A stretch of DNA of 5,461 bases from Euzebyaceae bacterium (GTDB lineage: Bacteria; Actinomycetota; Nitriliruptoria; Euzebyales; Egibacteraceae): NCBI GenBank assembly GCA_013696915.1, contig JACCXR010000346.1:1-5461 (forward strand), given 5' to 3'. The notes below the pieces were generated by a model. That model was not told the DNA's origin. It saw only the letters and a list, made by a program, of their open reading frames with translations, and searched no databases. Each line of letters starts with the position of its first letter. The stretch's first letter is position 1. A program made the position numbers and the translations under genes. Shown here one piece after another: positions 1 to 5,461 of the stretch.

Positions 1-422
1 GGCGGGCGGATCGCCCGGACCTTCCGCCGGCGCTCGACCTCGCGGGCCCGTGCCTCGGCGAGGAGCAGCACGTACAGCCCGAGACCCAGCACCGCGGCTG
101 CGAAGAGCAGCCAGGCGAGACCGCCGAGGACGGCGGCCAGCGCACCGGTCGCCAGGACCGCCAGGGCCAGCCGCGCGAGCGCGGTCCGGCGACGCCGGGC
201 CGTCCGCGCGCGCGACCCCTTGCCGGCGACGGTGGCGGGATGGTTGAGGACGAGGACCCGCCGCCCCGAGGGCGACCTAGCGGGCCCCGCAAGCATGCTC
301 ATACTGCGCTCGAAAGAATGGACGGAGCTGATGGGACGGTTCTCGCGGCGCGCCTGGAGCGCGCCTGGGAGCAGTATCGAAGCCCACAAGCCCCCCAGCA
401 AGGCGACGACCACGGCGCTCAT
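1..422 (-). CDS. glpR: GlpR-like small membrane protein, putative receptor of gephyrin-like Glp (partial, C-terminus cut)
   Basis: I translated this frame by hand. It stays open from an ATG at 422-420 to the window edge: 140 full codons plus two bases, with no stop. Residues about 2-22 form one hydrophobic helix (ends LLPGALQARRE). A polar linker follows, with a SVHSFERSMSMLAG stretch near 33-46 and a basic run (RARTARRRR) near 71-79. Two close hydrophobic helices lie at about 82-101 and 103-121, followed by a charged tail (EVERRRKVRAI). This TM, linker, basic patch, TM-TM, charged tail plan matches, from memory, actinobacterial proteins named 'gephyrin-like molybdotransferase receptor GlpR', which in Corynebacterium anchors the MoeA-like Glp at the septum. 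Its place at the end of the operon carrying glp/moeA supports this. The name is unrelated to the glycerol regulator GlpR. The start is uncertain: a GAGG lies 15 nt upstream (438-441), longer than ideal; a TTG at 443-441 or a GTG at 413-411 are alternatives. Fold identity is fairly sure; binding to the local Glp is inferred. Confidence 0.72.
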   Translation of the reverse strand, partial: MSAVVVALLGGLWASILLPGALQARRENRPISSVHSFERSMSMLAGPARSPSGRRVLVLNHPATVAGKGSRARTARRRRTALARLALAVLATGALAAVLGGLAWLLFAAAVLGLGLYVLLLAEARAREVERRRKVRAIRP

Positions 423-452
423 GGGCGCCGACCATAACCTCAACCGTGTGAT

Positions 453-947
453 TTACCCCGTAGGTCCCCCGTCGGGGCGCGGGTGGTCACCGCCACCGAG
501 TTGGTCCACGGCGTGGCGCAGGACTCCCACGACGGCCTGGAGGTTCTCGACCGCGGCCTTCGGAGATCCCGGGAGGTTCAGCACGAGCGTGCGCCCGCGG
601 ACGCCCGCGACCCCCCGCGACAGCATCGCCATCGGCGTCACCGCCAGCGACGCGGCCCGCATCGCCTCGGCGAATCCGGGCGCGAGACGGTCGACGACGT
701 CGCGGGTCGCCTCCGGCGTCAGATCCCGCGGGTGCAGGCCCGTGCCGCCGTTCGTCACGACCAGGTCGGCCCCGACGCAGGCGTCGACGATCGCCCGGCC
801 CACGCCGGCGCGTCCGTCCGGGACCACGACCACCTCGCCCACGTCGAAGCCGGCCGCGCGCAGCACCGCCGCCACCGCGGGCCCGGCGTCGTCGCCGTAG
901 ACCCCGGCGGCCGCCCGCGTCGACACGGTGACGACGGCGGCCAGCAT
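453..947 (-). CDS. mogA: MogA/MoaB family molybdopterin adenylyltransferase
   Basis: Complete 164-residue cytoplasmic protein, normal length for the family. It should transfer AMP from ATP to molybdopterin, giving the adenylylated intermediate that MoeA uses for molybdate insertion. Visible signatures: VSTRAAAGVYGDDAGP near 8-23; a PDG at 43-45 whose Asp probably matches the conserved N-terminal active-site Asp; TNGGTGLHPRDLTPEA at 65-80, the classic phosphate-binding loop with the PRD aspartate; LSRGVAGVRG at 109-118; NLPGSPKAA at 124-132. The ATG at 947-945 directly follows the moaC stop (TAGATG, no gap), and a strong GGGGAGG lies 8 nt upstream inside moaC, so this start is secure. The last ~14 residues are Gly/Pro-rich and look disordered. 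Stop is TAA at 455-453. MogA and MoaB differ in name more than in visible motifs, so the exact symbol is a family-level choice. Confidence 0.93.
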   Translation of the reverse strand: MLAAVVTVSTRAAAGVYGDDAGPAVAAVLRAAGFDVGEVVVVPDGRAGVGRAIVDACVGADLVVTNGGTGLHPRDLTPEATRDVVDRLAPGFAEAMRAASLAVTPMAMLSRGVAGVRGRTLVLNLPGSPKAAVENLQAVVGVLRHAVDQLGGGDHPRPDGGPTG

Positions 948-1442
948 CTACGGCGCCTCCCCGGCGCGCCGCCAGTCGCCGCGCACCCCACCGGTCTTCG
1001 ACACCAGTTCGACCCGCTCGACGAAGGCGCCGCGCTCCACGGCCTTCACCATGTCGTACAGCGTCAGCGCGGCGGTGCTGGCCGCGACCAGCGCCTCCAT
1101 CTCCACCCCGGTCCGGTCGGCGGCCGCGACCGTGGCCGTCACCGTGGCGCAGCCGGCGTCGACGTCGACGTCGACCTCGACGCCCACCGACGCGATGGCG
1201 ACGGTGTGGCAGAGCGGGATGAGCTCTGGGGTCCGTTTGGCCGCGAGGATTCCGGCGATCCGTGCGACCGGGAGCGCATCGCCCTTCGGCAGTCGACCCT
1301 CCGCCAGCGCCGCGGCAGCGGCCGGGGACAGCCGCAGACGTGCGCGCGCCACCGCCTCGCGCCGGGTGACACCCTTGTCGCCGACGTCGACCATGCGGGC
1401 GTTGCCCTGCGCGTCGAGGTGCGTGAGCTCGCGTTCGCTCAC
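948..1442 (-). CDS. moaC: Cyclic pyranopterin monophosphate synthase MoaC
   Basis: Complete 164-residue enzyme of the first stage of molybdenum cofactor synthesis. It converts the 3',8-cyclo-GTP made by MoaA into cyclic pyranopterin monophosphate. The N-terminal LTHLDAQGNARMVDV (6-20) is typical. Catalytic and pocket residues known from E. coli MoaC (K51, H77, E112, E114, D128, K131) appear here with a constant +2 shift: K53 in PKGDALP, H79 in LCHT, E114 and E116 in VEMEAL, D130 and K133 in YDMVKA. The C-terminal VSKTGGVRGDW is also conserved, so the enzyme looks intact. The start is a GTG at 1442-1440 overlapping the moeA stop as GTGA (4-nt overlap); a modest GGTGGA lies 6 nt upstream at 1449-1454. 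The 4-nt overlap suggests translational coupling to moeA. The stop TAG abuts the mogA start. No moaA is visible in this window. Confidence 0.96.
   Translation of the reverse strand: MSERELTHLDAQGNARMVDVGDKGVTRREAVARARLRLSPAAAAALAEGRLPKGDALPVARIAGILAAKRTPELIPLCHTVAIASVGVEVDVDVDAGCATVTATVAAADRTGVEMEALVAASTAALTLYDMVKAVERGAFVERVELVSKTGGVRGDWRRAGEAP
956..962 (-). promoter_or_regulatory. Ribosome binding site of mogA, inside the end of moaC
   Basis: GGGGAGG on the minus strand, 8 nt before the ATG at 947. It is the strongest Shine-Dalgarno match among the genes here and sits within the last codons of moaC. It fixes the mogA start immediately after the moaC stop. Confidence 0.75.
1158..1181. repeat. 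Short GTCGAC hexamer repeat inside moaC
   Basis: Three perfect tandem GTCGAC units (1158-1175) followed by one CTCGAC unit. On the coding strand they give the Val-Asp alternation in VGVEVDVDVDAG, near residues 86-97 of MoaC, in a beta strand away from the catalytic residues. Probably codon-usage driven rather than functional. Confidence 0.5.
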
Positions 1443-2728
1443 GTCGGATCCACCAGCAGGTGGACGACCACGGGCTCCCCCGCGTCCACGCTCGTCCGGT
1501 CGGCCGGGATCTCGGCGAGCCCGTCTGCCGCGACCACCGAAGTCAGCAGGCCGCTGCCCTGCGCCCCCGTCGGCCGGGCGCGCCAGCCGTCGTCCGCGCG
1601 GTGCAGGGCGACGCGCAGGAACGAGACCTTGTGCTCCGGGCTGCGCACGGCCTCGTCAAGCACGGCGGTGACCATCGGCCGCTGCAGGTCCCGCCGGCCC
1701 TGGAGGAGGCGGAGGGCGGGGCGCACGAACACCTCGAAGCTGACGTAGGCGCTGACCGGGTTGCCTGGCAGCCCGAAGCAGGCCAGCGGCCGCGCCGACC
1801 GTCCGGAGACGAAGCCGAATGCCTGCGGCATTCCCGGCTGCATCCCCACCTTCGAGAAGCGGACGTCGCCCATCTCCGCGAGTACCCGCTTCACCAGGTC
1901 GTACCGCCCGGCGCTCACCCCACCGGTGGTCACGAGGACGTCCGCCCGGGCGGCGACGCCGTCGAACGCCTCCGTGAGCGCTCCATGGTCGTCGGGCACG
2001 ATCGCCCGGCGTGACGCGACCGCGCCGGTCTCACGTGCCAGCGCCGTCAGCGTGTAGGAGTTCGAGTCGCGGATCTGACCCGCCGCGAGCGGCCCTTCGG
2101 GCTCGGCGAGCTCGTCCCCGGTGGACATCACGACGACCCGAGGCCGTGGCCGGACGAGGACGCGTGCGCGCCCGACGGTGGCGCACAGGCCGATGTCCGC
2201 GGCTCCCAGCCTCCTCCCGGCGGAAAGGACCGTGGCACCCGCCCGCACGTCCTCGCCCGCCGCTCGGACGTTCTCACCCGCCCGCGGCACGGCCCGGAGC
2301 CGCACGCGCCCGTCGGCCTCGTCGGCGACCTCGACCGGCACCACGGCGTCCGCGCCGGGCGGGAGCGGCGCCCCCGTCATGATGCGGACCGCCTGGCCGG
2401 GCCCCGGGTCGACCAGCCGCCCGGCGCCGGCCGCGATCTCGCCGACCAGCTCAAGATCCGCGCCGTCCACGGTCGTCCCCGCCCGGACCGCGTACCCGTC
2501 CATCGCGGAATTCACGAACGCCGGCACGTCGGCGGCGGCCACGACGTCCTCGGCCAGGACGCAGCCGTGCGCCTCGAGCAGGTCCAGCGCGACCGGTTCC
2601 AGGGGCAGGATGCGGCCGAGCACGTGCTGGCGGTACCGCTCGAGCGGGACGAGCTCGGCGGGATCGACGTGGTGGACGTGGCCGGCGTGCGCGTCCGGCT
2701 CGTGCGCCGCCCGGGGCACCGCCGCCAC
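1439..2728 (-). CDS. moeA: Gephyrin-like molybdopterin molybdotransferase (MoeA family, actinobacterial Glp type)
   Basis: Complete 429-residue protein, usual MoeA length (about 400-420) plus a short N-terminal extension. It should insert molybdate into adenylylated molybdopterin. Signatures in order: NSAMDGYAVR at 73-82; GAPLPPGADAVVPVE at 119-133; GENVRAAGEDVRAG at 151-164; VVVMSTGDEL at 198-207 opening the MogA-like domain; QIRDSNSYTL at 218-227; VTTGGVSAGRYDLVK at 266-280 with the conserved Asp at 277; GLPGNPVSAYVSFE at 319-332; a C-terminal beta-barrel domain from about 348 ending near GAQGSGLLTS (388-397). The MQPGMPQAFG block (296-305) and the YVSFEVFVRPAL stretch resemble actinobacterial Glp, the MoeA relative that in Corynebacterium also binds FtsZ. 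Both roles are possible; the GlpR-like gene at 1-422 favours the Glp assignment. The first ~20 residues are His-rich (H9, H14, H17, H19, H20), which is unusual. GTG start at 2728-2726 has AAGGAG 9 nt upstream, overlapping the end of galU. Confidence 0.95.
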   Translation of the reverse strand: MAAVPRAAHEPDAHAGHVHHVDPAELVPLERYRQHVLGRILPLEPVALDLLEAHGCVLAEDVVAAADVPAFVNSAMDGYAVRAGTTVDGADLELVGEIAAGAGRLVDPGPGQAVRIMTGAPLPPGADAVVPVEVADEADGRVRLRAVPRAGENVRAAGEDVRAGATVLSAGRRLGAADIGLCATVGRARVLVRPRPRVVVMSTGDELAEPEGPLAAGQIRDSNSYTLTALARETGAVASRRAIVPDDHGALTEAFDGVAARADVLVTTGGVSAGRYDLVKRVLAEMGDVRFSKVGMQPGMPQAFGFVSGRSARPLACFGLPGNPVSAYVSFEVFVRPALRLLQGRRDLQRPMVTAVLDEAVRSPEHKVSFLRVALHRADDGWRARPTGAQGSGLLTSVVAADGLAEIPADRTSVDAGEPVVVHLLVDPT

Positions 2729-2731
2729 CGG

Positions 2732-3607
2732 CTACAGCTCCTTGACGAAGTCGACGAGGAAGTCGCGGAACGCGGGACCGAGGTCCGGCCGTCGTGCCGC
2801 CAGCTCGACGGTGGCCCGAAGGTAGTCCTGCTTGCTGCCGACGTCGTAGCGCACGCCCGAGAACCTGATCGCCCGGATCGGCTCCTCGCGCGCCTGCGCC
2901 TTCATCGCGTCCGTCAGCTGAATCTCCCCGCCGCGGCCGGGGCGCGTCCCGACGATGTGGTCGAAGATGTCCGGCGTGAGGACGTAGCGGCCGATGATGC
3001 ACAGGTTGGACGGGGCGTTGGCCTTGCCCGGCTTCTCGACCATGTCGGTCACGCGGTAGACGTCTGGGTGGTCGGGGTCGGGTTCCCCGGCGATGACGCC
3101 GTACTTGCCGAGCTCGGAGTCGCCGAACTCCATGACCGCGATCACGCTGCGTCCCGTCTCGTCGCACAGGCCGACCATCTTCGACAGCAGCCGCTCCTGG
3201 TCCCCGATCAGGTCGTCGCCGAGCAGCACGGCGAAGGGCTCGCTGCCGACGTGCTGCCGCGCGCAGCCCACGGCGTGACCGAGGCCGAGCGGCTCGCCCT
3301 GGCGAACGTAGTGGACGGCCGCGAGCTGGGACACCGCGCGGACGGCCGCGAGCAGGTCCTCCTTGCCGGCGTTCGCGAGCTGGCGCTCGAGCTCCACCGC
3401 CCGGTCGAAATGGTCCTCCAGCGCGCGCTTGCCACGACCGGTCACGAGCAGGACGTCGTCGAGCCCCGCCGTGACCGCCTCCTCGACCACGTACTGGATC
3501 GCGGGCTTGTCGACGATCGGCAGCATCTCCTTGGGCTGGGCCTTCGTGGCCGGCAGGAACCGCGTTCCCAGGCCGGCTGCCGGGATCACCGCCTTGTGCG
3601 CTCGCAC
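2732..3607 (-). CDS. galU: UTP-glucose-1-phosphate uridylyltransferase GalU
   Basis: Complete 291-residue cytoplasmic nucleotidyltransferase that makes UDP-glucose from UTP and glucose-1-phosphate, feeding envelope glycan, exopolysaccharide, glycolipid and trehalose synthesis. The N-terminal nucleotide-binding signature AGLGTRFLPATKAQPKEMLP spans 11-30, followed by IVDKPAIQYVVEEA. Further family motifs: QGEPLGLGHAV at 103-113; LLGDDLI at 128-134, carrying the metal-binding aspartate; VEKPGKA at 190-196; GRYVLTPDIFDHI at 206-218; GRGGEIQLTDAM at 224-235; GVRYDVGSKQDYL at 251-263. Length and motifs are those of bacterial GalU, with nothing missing. The GTG start at 3607-3605 has AAAGGA 6 nt upstream (3614-3619). 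The stop TAG at 2734-2732 is 3 nt before the moeA start. The galU-moeA pairing is a known actinobacterial arrangement, for example in mycobacteria. Confidence 0.97.
   Translation of the reverse strand: MRAHKAVIPAAGLGTRFLPATKAQPKEMLPIVDKPAIQYVVEEAVTAGLDDVLLVTGRGKRALEDHFDRAVELERQLANAGKEDLLAAVRAVSQLAAVHYVRQGEPLGLGHAVGCARQHVGSEPFAVLLGDDLIGDQERLLSKMVGLCDETGRSVIAVMEFGDSELGKYGVIAGEPDPDHPDVYRVTDMVEKPGKANAPSNLCIIGRYVLTPDIFDHIVGTRPGRGGEIQLTDAMKAQAREEPIRAIRFSGVRYDVGSKQDYLRATVELAARRPDLGPAFRDFLVDFVKEL
2738..2743 (-). promoter_or_regulatory. Ribosome binding site of moeA, inside the end of galU
   Basis: AAGGAG on the minus strand, 9 nt before the GTG at 2728. It overlaps the last Lys-Glu codons of galU. 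It decides for the first GTG over the in-frame GTG three codons later, which would be 18 nt away. It also means translation of moeA is likely coupled to galU. Confidence 0.75.
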
Positions 3608-3613
3608 AGTGGT

Positions 3614-3619
3614 TCCTTT
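3614..3619 (-). promoter_or_regulatory. Ribosome binding site of galU
   Basis: AAAGGA on the minus strand, 6 nt before the GTG at 3607. It supports the GTG start, which also places the nucleotide-binding signature at the usual distance from the N-terminus. An out-of-frame ATG at 3623-3621 overlaps this region but gives no GalU sequence. Confidence 0.7.
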
Positions 3620-3629
3620 CTCATGGGAG

Positions 3630-3655
3630 CCGGACGCGCGCGTCGCGCGACCCGG
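3630..3655. repeat. GC-rich imperfect inverted repeat between the cyclase gene and galU
   Basis: CCGG at 3630-3633 and CCGG at 3652-3655 can pair, as can CGCGCG at 3635-3640 and CGCGCG at 3644-3649, around a CGT loop with a small internal mismatch. Two overlapping perfect palindromes lie within it: GACGCGCGCGTC (3633-3644) and GTCGCGCGAC (3642-3651). There is no T tract on either strand, so it is not a classic intrinsic terminator. It could attenuate transcription, stabilise an mRNA end, bind a regulator, or simply reflect base composition. Confidence 0.35.
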
Positions 3656-3658
3656 ATC

Positions 3659-5461
3659 CTAGGCCTGGGACTGCGATGCGCCGGTCTCCCCGGGCGCGAC
3701 GATGCCCGCGGAGCCCGCCGCGAACACCCGATTCCGCCCGCGGGTCTTGGCGAGATACATGGCCGCGTCCGCCGTCCGCAGCAGGCCGGCGACCGTCCGC
3801 CCGTGGTCGGGGAAGGACGCGACGCCGCCGCTGCAGGACACCTGGAGCGGCCCCACAGCATCCCCGTCGCTGGGAAGATCGACGACCACAGGATCGCCGT
3901 AGACGGCGAGCCGGATCCGTTCGGCGGTGGCGACGGCCCCGTCCAGCCCCGTGCCCGGCAGCAGGACGACGAACTCCTCCCCGCCGTACCGGGCGACGAC
4001 GTCGGGCACGCGGGTGGAGTCGCGGATGCGCCGCGCGACCTCGATCAGGACCTCGTCGCCGACCTGATGGCCCTGGGTGTCGTTGACGTGCTTGAACTTG
4101 TCGATGTCGACGATGACGAGCGACAGCGGCCGGGACGACCGCGAGGCGCTCTCCAGTTCCCGGTCCGCCTGGATCTGGAAGTACCGGAAGTTCCACAGCC
4201 CGGTCAGCGGGTCCGTCACCGACAGCCGGCGGGCCTCCTGGTGCAGCATCACGTTCTCGATGGCGACGGAGGCCTGCGTCCCGAAGCTCGAGATCGTCTC
4301 GAGGTCGTCCTGGGTGAATGGGAGCCCACCCTCGTCGCGCACGAGCGACAGGACACCGATGGCCTGGCCCCTCCCGAGCAGCGGCACCGCCAGCTGGTGC
4401 GGGCCCGCGAGCTCGCCCTCGGCGGGAGGCGGCGCCGCGCTGCGATCGTCGGGCAGCCGCACGGGTGTGCCGGTCCGCGCGACCCAGCCGGCGAGGCCCT
4501 CCCACAGCGCCAGGCGGCGGACGGGCGAGCCGATCCCGCGACCCACCTTCACGTAGAGGGCGTCCCGCTCGGGCGTGAGAAGCATCAGCACGGCCCGGTC
4601 GGCCGACAGCGTGATCATCACGGTCTCGACCATCACGGCCAGCGTGCGGTTCAGGTCGAGGCTGGACGACAGCGTCTGGCCCAGCCGCGACAGCGAGCCG
4701 CGCAGCTCCTCCTTGCTGCGCTGCAGCTCCGCCAGGCGGTCGGACAGCACGGCGGCCATGGTGTTCAGCGCGGTGGCGAGGTCGGCGAGCTCCCTGCCGC
4801 CCGAGGGCGCGAGCCGCTGCTGGAGGTCCCCGCCGGCAACGGCGCGCGCGACGTCCGCCGCCCGGCGGACCGGCGCCACCACCCCGCCGGCGAGGATCCA
4901 GCCCACGCTTCCGGAGACGATGACCACGATGGCCAGCAGCGCGAGCACGAGCCCCGGGCCGTAGGGCGACACCGGCAGCGGCGACCAGAGCAGCAGCGAC
5001 GACGGGCTGCCTCCCACGTCACCGCCGGCCGCCGACCCCAGGGGGATCACCGCCGCGAGCGCGTCGCCGCCGTCGACCGTCACCGGCCCGATGTCCCCCT
5101 GGTCGGGGAGGGGACCTTGCGGCAGCGAGGCAATGGTCCCCCCATCGGCGGCGAGGACCTCCTCCCCCGCGAGGAAGGCCGTCCCGACCGGCACGCGCAA
5201 CAGATCCAGGAGCTGCCGATCCGCCCAGAGTCCAGAGATCAGGTAACCGAGCACCGCCCCCTCGTTGCCCCCGGCCCGGATCTCGCGGGTCTCGAGGAGC
5301 ACCCCGGCGGGGGGCACCCGCGTCCGGACGGCCTCGGCGATCGCGGCCGGGGCGGGGCGGACGTCGACGCCTGGGGCGAACTCTGGCTCGGATGCCACCG
5401 AGCCGAGCAGTGCCCCGTCCGGACCCGCGACGACCACCAGGTCGGCGCGACTGTTCTCAAG
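3659..5461 (-). CDS. Membrane-bound diguanylate cyclase with HAMP, GAF and GGDEF domains (partial, N-terminus cut)
   Basis: The frame runs to the window edge; 600 residues are visible and the true start lies outside. Numbering from the first visible residue: 1 to ~165 is the end of an extracytoplasmic sensor region, beginning LENSRADLVVVAGPDG, possibly Cache-like. One TM helix follows at about 169-195 (GLVLALLAIVVIVSG core), then HAMP to ~235 and a short coiled-coil-like linker. A GAF domain spans about 268-405. The GGDEF domain starts at SVTDPLTGLWNFRYF (~414) and runs to ~580. It has VDIDKFKHVNDTQGHQVGDE (451-470), an intact GGEEF active site (493-497), and an RVPD inhibitory I-site exactly 5 residues before it (484-487), so it should make c-di-GMP from two GTP with product feedback. 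No EAL domain follows. An internal GTG at 5437 could be taken as a start, but the open, sensor-like upstream frame argues against it. The stop is 51 nt before galU, so co-transcription is possible. The signal sensed cannot be read. Confidence 0.93.
   Translation of the reverse strand, partial: LENSRADLVVVAGPDGALLGSVASEPEFAPGVDVRPAPAAIAEAVRTRVPPAGVLLETREIRAGGNEGAVLGYLISGLWADRQLLDLLRVPVGTAFLAGEEVLAADGGTIASLPQGPLPDQGDIGPVTVDGGDALAAVIPLGSAAGGDVGGSPSSLLLWSPLPVSPYGPGLVLALLAIVVIVSGSVGWILAGGVVAPVRRAADVARAVAGGDLQQRLAPSGGRELADLATALNTMAAVLSDRLAELQRSKEELRGSLSRLGQTLSSSLDLNRTLAVMVETVMITLSADRAVLMLLTPERDALYVKVGRGIGSPVRRLALWEGLAGWVARTGTPVRLPDDRSAAPPPAEGELAGPHQLAVPLLGRGQAIGVLSLVRDEGGLPFTQDDLETISSFGTQASVAIENVMLHQEARRLSVTDPLTGLWNFRYFQIQADRELESASRSSRPLSLVIVDIDKFKHVNDTQGHQVGDEVLIEVARRIRDSTRVPDVVARYGGEEFVVLLPGTGLDGAVATAERIRLAVYGDPVVVDLPSDGDAVGPLQVSCSGGVASFPDHGRTVAGLLRTADAAMYLAKTRGRNRVFAAGSAGIVAPGETGASQSQA

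Noticed and set aside
433..435. Alternative glpR start at the ATG just upstream
   Set aside because: That ATG is in a different frame, which reaches a TAG within about 55 codons, and only 2 nt separate it from the GAGG.
220..900. A 226-codon plus-strand open frame across the 5' part of glpR and mogA
   Set aside because: Low-complexity Ser/Thr/Pro/Arg-rich translation, antisense to well-supported genes.
1158..1181. GTCGAC repeats as a regulatory or CRISPR-like array
   Set aside because: Only three and a half 6-bp units, in frame within a conserved enzyme, with no spacers.
483..1748. A 421-codon open frame on the plus strand
   Set aside because: It runs antisense across mogA, moaC and part of moeA. 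Its product is Arg/His/Asp-rich with no recognisable domain, as expected for a shadow frame in GC-rich DNA.
2451..3167. A 238-codon minus-strand frame overlapping galU and moeA
   Set aside because: Arg/Gly-rich shadow in another frame of two genes with full family motifs.
3630..3655. Intrinsic terminator after the cyclase gene
   Set aside because: A hairpin is possible but there is no T tract after it on the minus strand.
3621..4505. A 294-codon minus-strand frame within the cyclase gene
   Set aside because: Out-of-frame shadow of the GAF-GGDEF coding sequence; Arg/Gly/Ala-rich with no domain.
3659..5437. Taking the GTG at 5437 as the true start of the cyclase
   Set aside because: The frame stays open to the window edge with sensor-like sequence (LENSRADL) upstream, and no TM helix precedes the sensor region, so the gene is truncated by the window.

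Overview
The window is very GC-rich (G/C in most third codon positions) and every convincing gene lies on the minus strand. Gene content and order (galU, then a gephyrin-like MoeA, moaC, mogA and a small three-helix membrane protein) point to a high-GC actinobacterium or a close relative. The genus cannot be told from the sequence.

Layout, read in the direction of transcription from high to low coordinates: (1) 5461-3659, a membrane-bound diguanylate cyclase with extracytoplasmic sensor, TM helix, HAMP, GAF and GGDEF parts, cut at its N-terminus by the window edge. (2) A 51-bp gap holding a GC-rich imperfect hairpin. (3) 3607-2732, galU, UTP-glucose-1-phosphate uridylyltransferase. (4) 2728-1439, a MoeA/gephyrin-like molybdotransferase of the actinobacterial Glp type. 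(5) 1442-948, moaC. (6) 947-453, mogA/moaB. (7) 422-1, the N-terminal 140 codons of a small membrane protein that looks like the Glp receptor GlpR, cut by the window edge.

From galU to the membrane protein the gaps are 3 bp, a 4-bp GTGA overlap, 0 bp (TAGATG) and 30 bp, so these five genes are very probably one transcript with translational coupling. Three of them act in molybdenum cofactor synthesis: MoaC in an early step, MogA in adenylylation of molybdopterin, MoeA in molybdate insertion. In corynebacteria, a MoeA relative (Glp) has also been co-opted with a membrane receptor (GlpR) into the FtsZ division machinery. Finding both partners here suggests this operon may link cofactor synthesis, UDP-glucose supply and cell division or envelope growth. 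The cyclase upstream could add c-di-GMP signalling, but its co-transcription is only inferred.

No tRNA, rRNA, CRISPR array, mobile element, attachment site or origin was seen. Apart from the glpR-like partial gene, the window is a conserved housekeeping region. I see no sign of a wholly unknown system.
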